From Paenibacillus illinoisensis NBRC 15959 (GTDB lineage: Bacteria > Bacillota > Bacilli > Paenibacillales > Paenibacillaceae): a stretch of 64,000 bases of DNA. The stretch lies in the NCBI RefSeq assembly GCF_004000925.1, contig NZ_BIME01000002.1, forward strand, positions 715,820 to 779,819. Direction: 5' to 3'. Both the position numbers and the translations under genes were made by a program. Each line of letters starts with the position of its first letter. Position 1 is the first letter of the stretch. Positions 36,493 through 44,734 of the stretch are shown here, piece after piece. Under the pieces are notes generated by a model. That model worked only from the letters and a program-made list of their open reading frames with translations. It was not told where the DNA came from and did not search any database.

Positions 36493-37683
36493 ATGTCAAG
36501 TCAAGTATTGGACCAATTTTTAAGTTCGAACATCGAAGATCTAAAGAATAAAGGTCTATATAACTTCATCGATACACTGCAGGGTGCAAATGGTCCTGTT
36601 ATTCGTATTGACGGAAAGTCCCTAATCAATTTGTCTTCTAATAACTATTTGGGCTTGGCAACAGATTACCGCCTGATTGATGCTTCAGTTAAGGCGGCGC
36701 AGGCATACGGGGCAGGGGCAGGGGCTGTGAGAACAATTAATGGTACGATGGATCTTCATATTGAGCTTGAAGAAAAACTGGCCCGTTTCAAAAAAACGGA
36801 AGCCGTTATCGTGTATCAATCGGGATTTAACTGTAATATGGCTGCTATATCCGCGGTAATGGACCAGCATGATGCGATTTTATCCGATGAGCTGAACCAT
36901 GCTTCAATTATTGATGGCTGCCGCCTGTCGAGAGCCAAGGTGATTCGCTTTAAGCATTCGGATATGAATGATTTAAGACGGCTGGCGAAAGAGGCCAAGG
37001 AATCCGGTCAGTACCATAAAATTATGGTCATCACCGACGGGGTTTTCTCCATGGATGGTGATATAGCAAAGCTGCCCGAAATCGTGAAAATAGCAGAAGA
37101 ATTCGATCTGATTACTTATGTGGACGATGCCCACGGTTCGGGCGTTCTCGGAGCAGGCGCAGGAACCGTGAAACATTTTGAATTGTCCGACCGCATTGAC
37201 TTTCAAATTGGTACTCTTTCCAAGGCAATCGGTGTTGTCGGCGGTTACGTGGCGGGTAAAAAACAATTGATCGAATGGCTGAAACTGAGAAGCCGTCCGT
37301 TTCTGTTCTCGACATCGCTACCTCCGGCTGCAATCGCTTCCTGTAGCGCTTCTATCGACATTTTGATGAATGACAAAGAGCTGATCGATAAGCTGTGGGA
37401 GAATAGCAATCATTTGAAAGAACGCTTGAGCCGGCTTGGATATGATGTAGGCCAAAGTGAAACTCCAATCACACCTTGTATCATTGGCGATGAAGTAACC
37501 ACCCAACAGTTCAGCAAACGGCTCTATGAAGAAGGCGTCTATGCCAAGGCAATCGTATTTCCTACGGTCCCGAAAGGAACTGGAAGAATACGCAACATGC
37601 CGACAGCTGCTCATACCAAGGAGATGCTCGACCAGGTGATCTCTGTTTATGAGAAAGTTGGCAAGGAAATGAAGCTGATTTAG
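36493..37683 (+). CDS. kbl: Glycine C-acetyltransferase (2-amino-3-ketobutyrate CoA ligase)
   Basis: 396 residues, the normal size. I chose the ATG at 36493 with AAGGAGG 6 bases upstream; 36460 is in frame without a site. It is a fold-type I PLP enzyme: [15 protein letters not shown] near the N-terminus, [30 protein letters not shown], the Asp-His pair [12 protein letters not shown], and the PLP Lys244 in [13 protein letters not shown]. It converts 2-amino-3-oxobutyrate plus CoA into glycine and acetyl-CoA. The threonine dehydrogenase that makes this intermediate is 37 bases downstream. The 8-amino-7-oxononanoate synthase (BioF) alternative is disfavoured by that partner. Confidence 0.93.
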   Translation: MSSQVLDQFLSSNIEDLKNKGLYNFIDTLQGANGPVIRIDGKSLINLSSNNYLGLATDYRLIDASVKAAQAYGAGAGAVRTINGTMDLHIELEEKLARFKKTEAVIVYQSGFNCNMAAISAVMDQHDAILSDELNHASIIDGCRLSRAKVIRFKHSDMNDLRRLAKEAKESGQYHKIMVITDGVFSMDGDIAKLPEIVKIAEEFDLITYVDDAHGSGVLGAGAGTVKHFELSDRIDFQIGTLSKAIGVVGGYVAGKKQLIEWLKLRSRPFLFSTSLPPAAIASCSASIDILMNDKELIDKLWENSNHLKERLSRLGYDVGQSETPITPCIIGDEVTTQQFSKRLYEEGVYAKAIVFPTVPKGTGRIRNMPTAAHTKEMLDQVISVYEKVGKEMKLI

Positions 37684-37720
37684 CTGCATTTGCGGGAGTA
37701 TATTTCGGGAGGAATGTCTT

Positions 37721-38680
37721 ATGAACACGATCTTGGTGACTGGAGCACTGGGTCAAATCGGTTCTGAGTTAGTTGTTAAATTACGTGAGATTTATGGTGC
37801 GGATCATGTCGTTGCTACGGATCTCAGGTCATCAGCCCACGAAATTACCCGATCAGGACCATTCGAGCTGCTGGATGTGACAAATGATAAGGCAATGTTT
37901 GAAATCGCCAAGCGGTACGAAGTGGATACCATCATCCATTTGGCTGCGCTGCTGTCGGCTACTGCAGAGGAGAAACCCCTGCTTGCCTGGAATTTGAATA
38001 TGGGCGGATTGATGAATGCACTTGAAATATCCAGAGAGCTCGGTTGCCAATTGTTCACTCCAAGCTCCATTGGATCTTTTGGCCCTACGACTCCGAAATA
38101 CAATACCCCGCAGGATACGATCCAGAGGCCCAATACGATGTACGGTGTGAACAAAGTGTCCGGCGAACTGCTTTGTGATTATTATTTTCACAAGTACGGC
38201 CTGGATACTAGGGGGTTGCGATTCCCGGGCTTGATATCTTATATGACGCCTCCCGGCGGAGGAACGACGGATTACGCGGTGGAAATATATTACGCAGCCG
38301 TGACGGCTGGCCGGTATACATCTTATATCGCCAAAGACACAAACATGGACATGATGTATATGCCGGATGCCCTGAACGCTATCATCGATTTAATGGAAGC
38401 GGATTCATTCCGGTTGACGCATCGAAACTCATTTAATGTTACTGCAATGAGCGTGGATCCGGAGGCAATCGCTGCAGCGATTCGGGAAGAGTTACCCGGC
38501 TTTGTCCTCGATTATGAGGTTGATCCGAAAAGACAGGCGATTGCCGATAGCTGGCCGCATTCCATTGATGCGACGGCAGCGAAAACAGAATGGGGATTTC
38601 ATGCCCGCTACGACTTGAAGGCCATGACGAAGGATATGCTTTCACAGCTAAGCGCGAGACCAATGCTTCGCAAAGCTTAA
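37721..38680 (+). CDS. L-threonine 3-dehydrogenase, SDR/epimerase type
   Basis: 319 residues. NAD motif TGALGQIGSEL at residues 7-17; an extended-SDR active site Y141-x-x-x-K145 in MYGVNKVSGELL with Ser in TPSSIGSFGP; then LRFPGLISYMTPPGGGTTDY, a stretch typical of SDR-type threonine dehydrogenases and not of ordinary epimerases. GGGAGG lies before the ATG. It oxidises threonine to 2-amino-3-oxobutyrate, which the Kbl enzyme cleaves. The two genes form a threonine-to-glycine operon. It is unrelated to the zinc-dependent Tdh of E. coli. Confidence 0.93.
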   Translation: MNTILVTGALGQIGSELVVKLREIYGADHVVATDLRSSAHEITRSGPFELLDVTNDKAMFEIAKRYEVDTIIHLAALLSATAEEKPLLAWNLNMGGLMNALEISRELGCQLFTPSSIGSFGPTTPKYNTPQDTIQRPNTMYGVNKVSGELLCDYYFHKYGLDTRGLRFPGLISYMTPPGGGTTDYAVEIYYAAVTAGRYTSYIAKDTNMDMMYMPDALNAIIDLMEADSFRLTHRNSFNVTAMSVDPEAIAAAIREELPGFVLDYEVDPKRQAIADSWPHSIDATAAKTEWGFHARYDLKAMTKDMLSQLSARPMLRKA

Positions 38681-38795
38681 AGTTATTATAAATTCACTGT
38701 GCAAAGCGAGTAAAAATACAAAAGAATCTGCACCAAGAGGAGGTTTGGCGTTACCCGGATAAAATGAAGGGAAGAACAACGTCAATCGTCAATGG

Positions 38796-38990
38796 GGTAC
38801 AAGAACATTGTTCCAATCAAAGTCGCTATTTTAGCGGCTTTTTTATTTTAAAGGTACAACTTCTTATCCCAAGCCAAGGACAAGAACTTGTACCGATTGC
38901 CGAAATGGACAAGAACATGTTCCTATTCCAGATTAGTCGTATATCTAATCGTTATTTGCCATAAATTCATTAAGCTAACGGGGAGGCTAC
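38796..38990. repeat. Long-payload repeat, copy at 38.8 kb, with TAACGGG end
   Basis: ACAAGAACATTGTTCC, AAGTCGCTA/TAGCGGCTT with T run, GGTACAACTTCTTATCC...GGACAAGAACTTGTACC, a second GGACAAGAACATGTTCC, AGATTAGTCGT...ATCTAATCG, then TTCATTAAGCTAACGGGGAG at the right end. Confidence 0.87.
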
Positions 38991-39023
38991 AATCAGTTTC
39001 ACATGTTCAAATCGTCATTTATA

Positions 39024-39941
39024 TCATGCGTAGGGCCCACTTTTAAATGAGCAATCAATAGCACAACCCCAAGCAGCAAACACTTGCCGTGCGGATTCAT
39101 CCGCCGGTACAAAGAATTCGATTCGTGGGTAAGCTTGATCGGTCACGGCAAGGTGCAGTTGGTTATACCGTATGGGTCTACGTTCTGCTGAGCCTGGCTG
39201 CCGCGCGAGGAAGTATTTCGCCGTCTTCAAATCCTGCTCAACCGTCCATGCCTCTCTATTCCAAAACTCGCGAAGCTCTGCATATTTCTCCATCAACCCA
39301 TGAAAACGCGCATATTTAGGGTCAACAAATAGAGCCGGGTGGTGGCTCTTAAAAGTTTGAATGCCAACAATTCCATGGGACTCCCAGCGGGCCCGCGACT
39401 TCTCGTCAAAGGAAGAAGCCGCTCGAATAGGCATATCCTTATTGAAATGAAGATCAATCATATTAGGCGGGTTGGAGGCAAAAGAAAAATCGGACAGACC
39501 AAACATGTTACAGAAAGCCTCATTATATCCGACGATATCCAGCACATCGGTTACGATCATCCCCGGATAAGGCAACTGATGCATCATGGATCTGGTTTGG
39601 TCCAGAACCCGGTCCAATTGTCGGTCAGATAAGGGAAGGGGAATCGGCACATAACCTGCGGATAGAAGCAGATCATTTCGTTCTTCGCCTGTGCATTCCA
39701 AATAATTCGCGATGTCCATAAGGGTTTGACGATCAGGCAAGCGTCGAGAACGTCCCATCAGCAAGTTTTTGTATGTGCCGCAAGCCTCATCATTCAATTC
39801 CTGTTGGGTAAAACGCTTCATGTTCTGGATCCGGGAGACAATCTTACCCGGGTTCTGCTGCCGCTGTATCCGAAGCCGTTCAATCGTGTCTAGTACACGT
39901 TTTAATTCGGCAGCGCTTCTATCTTGATTTGATGTCGTCAC
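39024..39941 (-). CDS. XRE-type HTH regulator with MmyB-like ligand domain
   Basis: 305 residues from a GTG at 39941 that has GGGAGG 6 bases upstream; an ATG at 39980 is in frame but precedes that site. N-terminal HTH (about 45-110: FTQQELNDEACGTYKNLLMG, PDRQTLMDIANYLECTGEER). From about 130 there is an MmyB-like PAS-type ligand domain (PGMIVTDVLDIVGYNEAFCN, RPIRYNQLHLAVTDQAYPRI) as in regulators next to single oxidoreductases. It is divergent from a quinone-oxidoreductase-type gene, its probable target. Confidence 0.88.
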   Translation of the reverse strand: MTTSNQDRSAAELKRVLDTIERLRIQRQQNPGKIVSRIQNMKRFTQQELNDEACGTYKNLLMGRSRRLPDRQTLMDIANYLECTGEERNDLLLSAGYVPIPLPLSDRQLDRVLDQTRSMMHQLPYPGMIVTDVLDIVGYNEAFCNMFGLSDFSFASNPPNMIDLHFNKDMPIRAASSFDEKSRARWESHGIVGIQTFKSHHPALFVDPKYARFHGLMEKYAELREFWNREAWTVEQDLKTAKYFLARQPGSAERRPIRYNQLHLAVTDQAYPRIEFFVPADESARQVFAAWGCAIDCSFKSGPYA

Positions 39942-40004
39942 GGTGTTCCTCCCATTCAAAAAACAGGTGTAGTTCTGCACTTGGGAAATGAAATTGCTGC
40001 AGAT

Positions 40005-40022
40005 ATACTACAAAGTATACCA
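40005..40022. promoter_or_regulatory. Palindrome between the HTH regulator and the MDR gene
   Basis: GATATACTACAAAGTATACC contains ATACT and AGTAT around ACAA. It is centred in the 112-base divergent gap and is a candidate operator. Confidence 0.45.
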
Positions 40023-40053
40023 ACTCACCATACATTGAAAAGGGGGGATCATC

Positions 40054-40983
40054 ATGATACGTGCGATTGTTGTCAACCCGCACAACAAAGATCCATTCAC
40101 TATTCAGGAAGTCGAAACACCTCAAGCACAACCGTGGGAGACCATCGTGGAAGTTAAAGCCTTTTCGCTTAATCGCGGCGAAGTCGTCGATGCAATCCAG
40201 CGCCAGGAAACGAGCAGGCCCGGCTGGGATTTCTCTGGTATTGTACGGCAGCAGGCCTCAAATGGCGTTGGCCCCAAGAAAGGGAGCCGTGTGGTTGGTC
40301 TTTTGCTAACGGGAGCCTGGGCGGAGCAAATCGCGGTACCTGCCCTCACTCTGGCTGAAATTCCTGACGAGATCAACTTCGAACAAGCTGCTGCCTTGCC
40401 AGTTGCCGGCCTCTCGGCTCTATACGCCTTGCGTAAAGGAGGACTCTTGCTAGGCAAGCGAGTGTTAATTACAGGTTCAACCGGAGGGGTCGGTGCATTC
40501 GCTCATCAGTTGGCTGCCTTATCTGGCGCTTATTCAATCGGCGTTGCCCGTTCCGAGTCCAAGGCCAAGCAAGCTATGTCTTTTGGCGCAGATGAAGTCC
40601 TTGTCGGGGAAGACGTGACGAAAGCCATCGCTACGAATGGCCCCTATGATTTTATCCTCGATTCCGTTGGCGGAGATACGCTTGCCGCTCTTTTCCCGCA
40701 GTTGATCCCACAAGGCGTCTGCGTATCCCTGGGTCATTCTTCTTCAGATACCTCTTCTTTGCACATACTCGGTTTAGGCGGAAGGACGCTGTATAGCTTT
40801 TTTCTCGGTGAAGAAATGAACCGCCATGCGCCTTCGCAAGATCTTGCTATGCTCGCTCGGTTGGTTGAAGCAGGCAAATTGCAGACGGTTATCGCGGTGC
40901 AAGAATCCTGGGAGCAGATTGACGCCGTGGCACGTCAATTAATCAATCGCCGCTTTACAGGCAAAGCTGTGCTTACGATCTAA
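40054..40983 (+). CDS. Zinc-free MDR oxidoreductase (quinone reductase-like)
   Basis: 309 residues. GroES-like N-terminus (VVEVKAFSLNRGEV-type stretch: TIVEVKAFSLNRGEVVDAIQ, RPGWDFSGIV), then NADPH-binding VLITGSTGGVGAFAHQLAAL, AMSFGADEVLVGED and YDFILDSVGGDTLAALFPQL. The Cys/His zinc ligands of true alcohol dehydrogenases are absent. AAAGGGGGG precedes the ATG. The family reduces quinones or reactive enones with NADPH. It is controlled in all likelihood by the divergent HTH/MmyB regulator. Confidence 0.88.
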   Translation: MIRAIVVNPHNKDPFTIQEVETPQAQPWETIVEVKAFSLNRGEVVDAIQRQETSRPGWDFSGIVRQQASNGVGPKKGSRVVGLLLTGAWAEQIAVPALTLAEIPDEINFEQAAALPVAGLSALYALRKGGLLLGKRVLITGSTGGVGAFAHQLAALSGAYSIGVARSESKAKQAMSFGADEVLVGEDVTKAIATNGPYDFILDSVGGDTLAALFPQLIPQGVCVSLGHSSSDTSSLHILGLGGRTLYSFFLGEEMNRHAPSQDLAMLARLVEAGKLQTVIAVQESWEQIDAVARQLINRRFTGKAVLTI

Positions 40984-40999
40984 AATATGAACTTGGTAT

Positions 41000-41231
41000 T
41001 AAACCTCTAACCAAGAAGAACTGGTACGTATTGTTGGAAAGGTCTTTAAGAAAGAAGTGCAAGTACAGCAAGTTGATTTTGAAACACACGGCAAAGTTAG
41101 GCAAGCGGCTGGAATTCCTAAACAAATGTTCCTGTTCTGATATTAATCCAAAAGGGGCAGAAAATTTCCCATCAGTTATTCAAGATTATTTTGTGAAATA
41201 TCTTAAAGGAGAAAATTTTTTGTTCAACTAA
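41000..41231 (+). pseudogene. C-terminal remnant of an NmrA-like NAD(P)-binding protein
   Basis: One frame from 41015 reads EELVRIVGKVFKKEVQVQQV then DFETHGKVRQAAGIPK, which fits the C-terminal part of NmrA/azoreductase-type proteins. It ends at a stop near 41138. Another frame continues with SVIQDYFVKYLKGENF to a stop at 41229-41231. The N-terminal Rossmann domain is absent. The final stop lies inside a TAACGGG repeat end (TTC AAC TAA CGG). Confidence 0.5.
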
Positions 41232-41394
41232 CGGGCAGGTTAGTTTAAGATCATTCGCGCTGAACCGTATCACAAGTAGTGGTAAAGCAGAGAGCCGAAT
41301 TAATGGTGAGTTTAAAAGAGTAAGAAGGAAGACCAGAGCGCAAATAAATCCGGTCTTATCTTTGTAACAATTCAGCTAGCGGGCAGGATAGTTG
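41225..41394. repeat. Two TAACGGG-type end motifs enclosing about 125 bases
   Basis: AACTAACGGGCAGGTTAGTT (41226-41245) is a perfect 7-bp hairpin with loop GGGCAG. CAGCTAGCGGGCAGGATAGT follows at 41372-41391. In between, CGTATCACAAGTAGTGGTAA (41266-41285) closely matches a 21-base stretch at 63484-63504. Confidence 0.7.
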
Positions 41395-41403
41395 CAAGAA
41401 ATA

Positions 41404-41429
41404 AAAAGCTGCCCCAAAGGGCAGCTTTT
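41404..41429. terminator. Terminator of the OYE gene (works on either strand)
   Basis: AAAAGCTGCCC pairs with GGGCAGCTTTT around CAAA, with A and T runs on both sides. It begins immediately after the OYE stop codon. Confidence 0.85.
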
Positions 41430-42554
41430 TTATTTCTTGATATTAAACCAACCTGGCGATACTTGAATCTGATCCCAAAGTTTTCCTGGAATATGAAGTT
41501 GGTCGAGTTTTGAAATATCCAGCTCGGTTTCGACTTCGGCTTCACGTCCATTTTCCACTTTTTCAACCCAATCGGGATTCATAATTAATGCATGTCCAAT
41601 GGCGACTAATGGTAATCCTAATTCCACAGCTTTAAGAGCATCATCCGGTGTTATTATGGAACCAGCAGCCATCACAGGGACCTTACCGTTTGCTCTTTCA
41701 AGGATTAATTCAAGCCATGTTTTATCTTCTTGACTATCTACAGGCTTTATAGACTTATCAAATAATGAAGCATGTATATAATCCAAATCCTGTTCAACAA
41801 GGTTATCAATTAATTCATAAGTGTCTTTCAGACGTAATCCGTCCACTTTGGAGGTTTCTTCAGGTGAAAATCGGTATCCTAAAATGAATGGTTTTTTAGC
41901 ATGTTTTTCAATGACATTTTTGACTTCTTCAATAATCGCCAATGGAAAACGCAAGCGATTTTCAAGTGATCCTCCCCATTGGTCTGTCCGTTGGTTTGTC
42001 GCTGGCGACCAGAAATTCTGAATTAAAAATCCATGAGCCCCATGAATTTCGACGCCATCAAATCCGGCTTCAATCGCTCTTCTTGTTGTGTCGCCAAAGT
42101 CACGTATAATTGACAGGATTTCCGCATGTTCTAGCTCTCTTGTTTCTACGCTTATTTCAAAAGGATTAGTAGCTTCGGCTTTCAATGCACTCACACTAAC
42201 TGCATCCAATCCAGGTATGGCTTTATTGCCTGCATGGAAAATCTGTAGGATCGCAGGAGCTCCTCCACTTTTTGCTGCCTCAGCTAATTTTCGTAAACTT
42301 GGAGTAAATTCATCATTGTACCCTGCGAATTCATTCGTAAAACCCTGCCCATTAGGTGTAACATGAGTACAACCTGTAATGACGAGCCCTACTCCATTCA
42401 CTCTGTGTTTGTAATACTTTACTTCGTCATCCGAAATGGTAAGGTCGTCATTACTTGACCATGTTGTCATGGGTGCCATAACAACTCTATTCTTGATCGT
42501 TACTCCGCTTTTGAAGGTGAAGGAGTCAAAAAACTTACTGTATTTTTGATTCAT
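41430..42554 (-). CDS. Old yellow enzyme-type NADH:flavin oxidoreductase
   Basis: 374 residues. FMN-binding TIM barrel: IKNRVVMAPMTTWSSNDDLT at the N-terminus, GLVITGCTHVTPNGQG, LQIFHAGNKAIPG, GFDGVEIHGAHGFLIQNFWS with the HGAH substrate ligands, RTDQWGGSLENRLRFPL and VPVMAAGSIITPDDALKAVE. It reduces alpha,beta-unsaturated carbonyls or related electrophiles with NAD(P)H. It is divergent from a MerR-type regulator, and its promoter has the 19-base spacer typical of MerR activation, so it is probably induced by electrophile stress. Confidence 0.92.
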   Translation of the reverse strand: MNQKYSKFFDSFTFKSGVTIKNRVVMAPMTTWSSNDDLTISDDEVKYYKHRVNGVGLVITGCTHVTPNGQGFTNEFAGYNDEFTPSLRKLAEAAKSGGAPAILQIFHAGNKAIPGLDAVSVSALKAEATNPFEISVETRELEHAEILSIIRDFGDTTRRAIEAGFDGVEIHGAHGFLIQNFWSPATNQRTDQWGGSLENRLRFPLAIIEEVKNVIEKHAKKPFILGYRFSPEETSKVDGLRLKDTYELIDNLVEQDLDYIHASLFDKSIKPVDSQEDKTWLELILERANGKVPVMAAGSIITPDDALKAVELGLPLVAIGHALIMNPDWVEKVENGREAEVETELDISKLDQLHIPGKLWDQIQVSPGWFNIKK

Positions 42555-42594
42555 TTTATTAACCTCTCATTCATTTTAATTTGTTTCAAGTTCT

Positions 42595-42625
42595 ACTAAA
42601 GTGTAATGTGTTAACCTTAGGGCAA
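42595..42625 (-). promoter_or_regulatory. MerR-type promoter of the OYE gene (19-base spacer)
   Basis: On the minus strand TTGCCC (42625-42620) and TTTAGT (42600-42595) are 19 bases apart, with the near-palindrome CTAAGGTTAAC in the spacer. Long spacers are the mark of promoters activated by MerR proteins. Confidence 0.6.
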
Positions 42626-42697
42626 GTCAAATATAAATTTTTTTACATAAGAATTAAGATTTTTTTGGAATATTATAATCATTTGTTATATTGTTTG

Positions 42698-42713
42698 AGT
42701 TACAGTAACTGTA
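42698..42713. promoter_or_regulatory. Overlapping palindromes upstream of merR-type gene
   Basis: AGTTACAGTAACT (42698-42710) and TACAGTAACTGTA (42701-42713) are both perfect odd palindromes, 16-31 bases before the start codon. They are candidates for autoregulation. Confidence 0.5.
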
Positions 42714-42729
42714 GTAAGGGGTGAGTGAA

Positions 42730-43152
42730 ATGTTATACTCCATGAAACATGTGTTGGAAAACTTTAATATCACGGCAAAGACACTTCGATTCTATGAAGA
42801 GCAAGGGATACTGCCGAATGTATCGCGTGATGAAATAGGGCGAAGGGTTTACAGTGAAGGACATTTGGATTGGATTTCTTTTATACGTTGTCTCAGAGAA
42901 ACTGGAATGTCAATTGCTCAGATAAAGGAATATAAAGATCTATATGAAGAAGGAAATTCTACCTTCTTGCAAAGACACGATATGTTGGTTAAGCATAAAA
43001 TAGAAGTGCAAAAGAACATTGAAGAGAAAATAAGACACTTGGAAGAACTAAACTATAAGATAGCTATGTATGAACTTCAGGAAGAAGATGTCAAGAAAAA
43101 CCCAAAGCATAAATTCAAATGCCATGGTCTGGGAAATAGCTACGCGAATTGA
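42730..43152 (+). CDS. MerR-family transcriptional regulator
   Basis: 140 residues from the ATG at 42730 (AAGGGGTGAG upstream); GTG at 42721 is in frame but overlaps the site. N-terminal MerR HTH: VLENFNITAKTLRFYEEQGI, LPNVSRDEIGRRVYSEGHLD, FIRCLRETGMSIAQIKEYKD. A coiled-coil dimerisation helix follows (IEVQKNIEEKIRHLEELNYK). The overall type is AdhR/NmlR-like, but the NmlR-type cysteine near residue 54 is not evident; the only Cys of note is in IRCLRETG and one near the end. It is divergent from OYE, its likely target. Confidence 0.9.
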   Translation: MLYSMKHVLENFNITAKTLRFYEEQGILPNVSRDEIGRRVYSEGHLDWISFIRCLRETGMSIAQIKEYKDLYEEGNSTFLQRHDMLVKHKIEVQKNIEEKIRHLEELNYKIAMYELQEEDVKKNPKHKFKCHGLGNSYAN

Positions 43153-43300
43153 TGTACGTTAAGCTTAAAGAGGAACAATAAGTTGAACAAGAATGCAAAT
43201 TGCCATTCGAATGATTGGCTATTCTTTAGATGTAACATCAACAGCGAAATTACACGAGACTAATTAAAGGCAAATTGAAATAAGGTATAGCATTCAGAAA

Positions 43301-43338
43301 AAGAAGTATGAAGTCTGTTCTTAGACTTTGTACTTCTT
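43301..43338 (+). terminator. Hairpin downstream of the MerR gene
   Basis: AAGAAGTA and AAGTC pair with GACTT and TACTTCTT around a short loop, followed by TCAAGTTT. The T run is weak. Confidence 0.5.
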
Positions 43339-43440
43339 TCAAGTTTATAGATCAACGAAGGCATGCTCTAGATTGAGTAATGTATACAGTAACTGATGTG
43401 AAGGACAACCGTCAGAACTGAATTTGAATAACAATAATCA

Positions 43441-43485
43441 TTGATCTAACGGGAAACTACAGCGTAATAGAACTAAGAAAGCACG
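43441..43485. repeat. TAACGGG left-end motif, degenerate
   Basis: GATCTAACGGGAAACTACAG, then AGAACTAAGAAAGC, which matches the left half of the short-payload repeats. The hairpin payload and right end are missing. Confidence 0.55.
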
Positions 43486-43521
43486 GAAAAGTAATAGAAG
43501 AAAGCGCTTCAAAGAAAGGTA

Positions 43522-43536
43522 TTGAAACGTTTCCAA
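43522..43536. promoter_or_regulatory. LacI operator upstream of its own gene
   Basis: TTGAAACGTTTCCAA is the reverse complement of TTGGAAACGTTTCAA, the site found twice before the permease gene at 44662-44697. It lies 48 bases before the LacI start, which suggests autoregulation. Confidence 0.75.
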
Positions 43537-43583
43537 TTTGATGATATGATGACTTTCATAAAAGAGATTAAGTGGGGGGTTAA

Positions 43584-44552
43584 ATGTCAAGTATTAAAGA
43601 TGTAGCCACCTTAGCTGGTGTAGCTGTGGGGACCGTGTCCCGGGTCATTAACAATTCAGGCTCTGTAAAACCCGCAACACGCAAAAAAGTAGAGAAGGCC
43701 ATACAAGAGTTGAATTATATCCCTAATGAGATTGCACGAAATTTCAAAATGCGGAAGTCCAAGATGGTAGCACTGCTGCTCCCAAGTATCTGGCATCCCT
43801 TTTTTTCTGAACTGGCTTATTACATCGAAGATGAGTTGGACCGGGAAGGTTTTAAGCTTATGCTGTGCAACAGCGGCGGCAAGCCTGAAAAGGAATTGTA
43901 TTATCTGGATATGCTTCAGCAAAATAAAGTGGCAGGTATTGTCGGCATTACGTACAACGATATCGAAAATTTCGTAAGCAATGACATTCCGATTGTCAGT
44001 ATCGACAGGCACTTCAACAAGAAAATCACATGCGTTACTTCGGACAATTATGAAGGTGGACGTCTGGCGTTAAGGGAACTTGTCAAAGCGGGAGCCCAAA
44101 AACCGGCTTTTATGGGAAGTGTTACATCCGTTTTCAGCGAAACGATGAATCGGAGAGAAGGTTTTATTCATGAAGCCAAAGCAATGGGAGTCGACTATGT
44201 TATATACGAAAAGCCAGACCCGGTTGTAGACGATGATGCCTATTTTGGCGAGTTTCTAAAGGAGCATCGGGATGTGGACGGCATTTTTGCCATTACCGAT
44301 ATGTTCGCCGCCAAATATATTGAAAGAGCAGGCAAGCAGGGCATTCGCGTTCCGGAGGATGTAAAGGTCATCGGATATGACGGCATTCAGGATCATACTT
44401 ATTTCCATCCGATATTGTCAACGATCAGACAACCTGTAGAGGAGATGGCTCGTACAACGATCAGGCTGCTCTACAAAAAGATCGATGGCGAAACATTGGA
44501 CAGGGAAGTTTATCGTCTTCCGGTCATCTTTAGAAAAGGCGAAACTACTTGA
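43584..44552 (+). CDS. LacI-family regulator of the fructan locus
   Basis: 322 residues. HTH and hinge: SIKDVATLAGVAVGTVSRVI, NNSGSVKPATRKKVEKAI, LNYIPNEIARNFKMRKSKMV. Periplasmic-binding-fold effector domain follows (VALLLPSIWHPFFSELAYYI, PIVSIDRHFNKKITCVTSDN, VKVIGYDGIQDHTYFHPILS, TIRQPVEEMA). GGGGGG precedes the ATG. It heads the same-strand fructan cluster, and three near-identical palindromes lie at its own promoter and that of the next gene. A role as repressor released by a fructo-oligosaccharide or sucrose derivative is inferred. Confidence 0.9.
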   Translation: MSSIKDVATLAGVAVGTVSRVINNSGSVKPATRKKVEKAIQELNYIPNEIARNFKMRKSKMVALLLPSIWHPFFSELAYYIEDELDREGFKLMLCNSGGKPEKELYYLDMLQQNKVAGIVGITYNDIENFVSNDIPIVSIDRHFNKKITCVTSDNYEGGRLALRELVKAGAQKPAFMGSVTSVFSETMNRREGFIHEAKAMGVDYVIYEKPDPVVDDDAYFGEFLKEHRDVDGIFAITDMFAAKYIERAGKQGIRVPEDVKVIGYDGIQDHTYFHPILSTIRQPVEEMARTTIRLLYKKIDGETLDREVYRLPVIFRKGETT

Positions 44553-44661
44553 TTATTTCCTCGAAATAAATAATGTACCCTTTAATTATTACTAGAAAAA
44601 CATCAGCTGTTCCGGCTGCTTCACCGGTGGAATTACCGGATGACGTTTTTCTTATACTAAA

Positions 44662-44697
44662 TTGGAAACGTTTCATTTTTTTTTGGAAACGTTTCAA
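44662..44697. promoter_or_regulatory. Tandem LacI operators before the fructan transporter
   Basis: TTGGAAACGTTTCAT (44662-44676) and TTGGAAACGTTTCAA (44683-44697) start 21 bases apart, about two helical turns. Both lie just upstream of the permease start and match the site at 43522. Confidence 0.85.
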
Positions 44698-44734
44698 AAA
44701 CAAAATGCATTCTATAAAGAAAGGGAGTATGAGG

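Noticed and set aside
38764..38964. A 66-codon open frame across the repeat at 38.8 kb
   Set aside because: It has no ribosome site, and its residues come from reading through the repeat. Similar frames appear in other copies.
41031..41231. A 66-codon frame as an independent gene
   Set aside because: Better explained as pieces of a decayed NmrA-like gene; the more protein-like sequence lies in another frame over 41015-41138.
44573..44734. N-terminal extension of the first fructan permease
   Set aside because: It would translate through both LacI operators and lacks a ribosome site; the start at 44735 has AAGGGAG.
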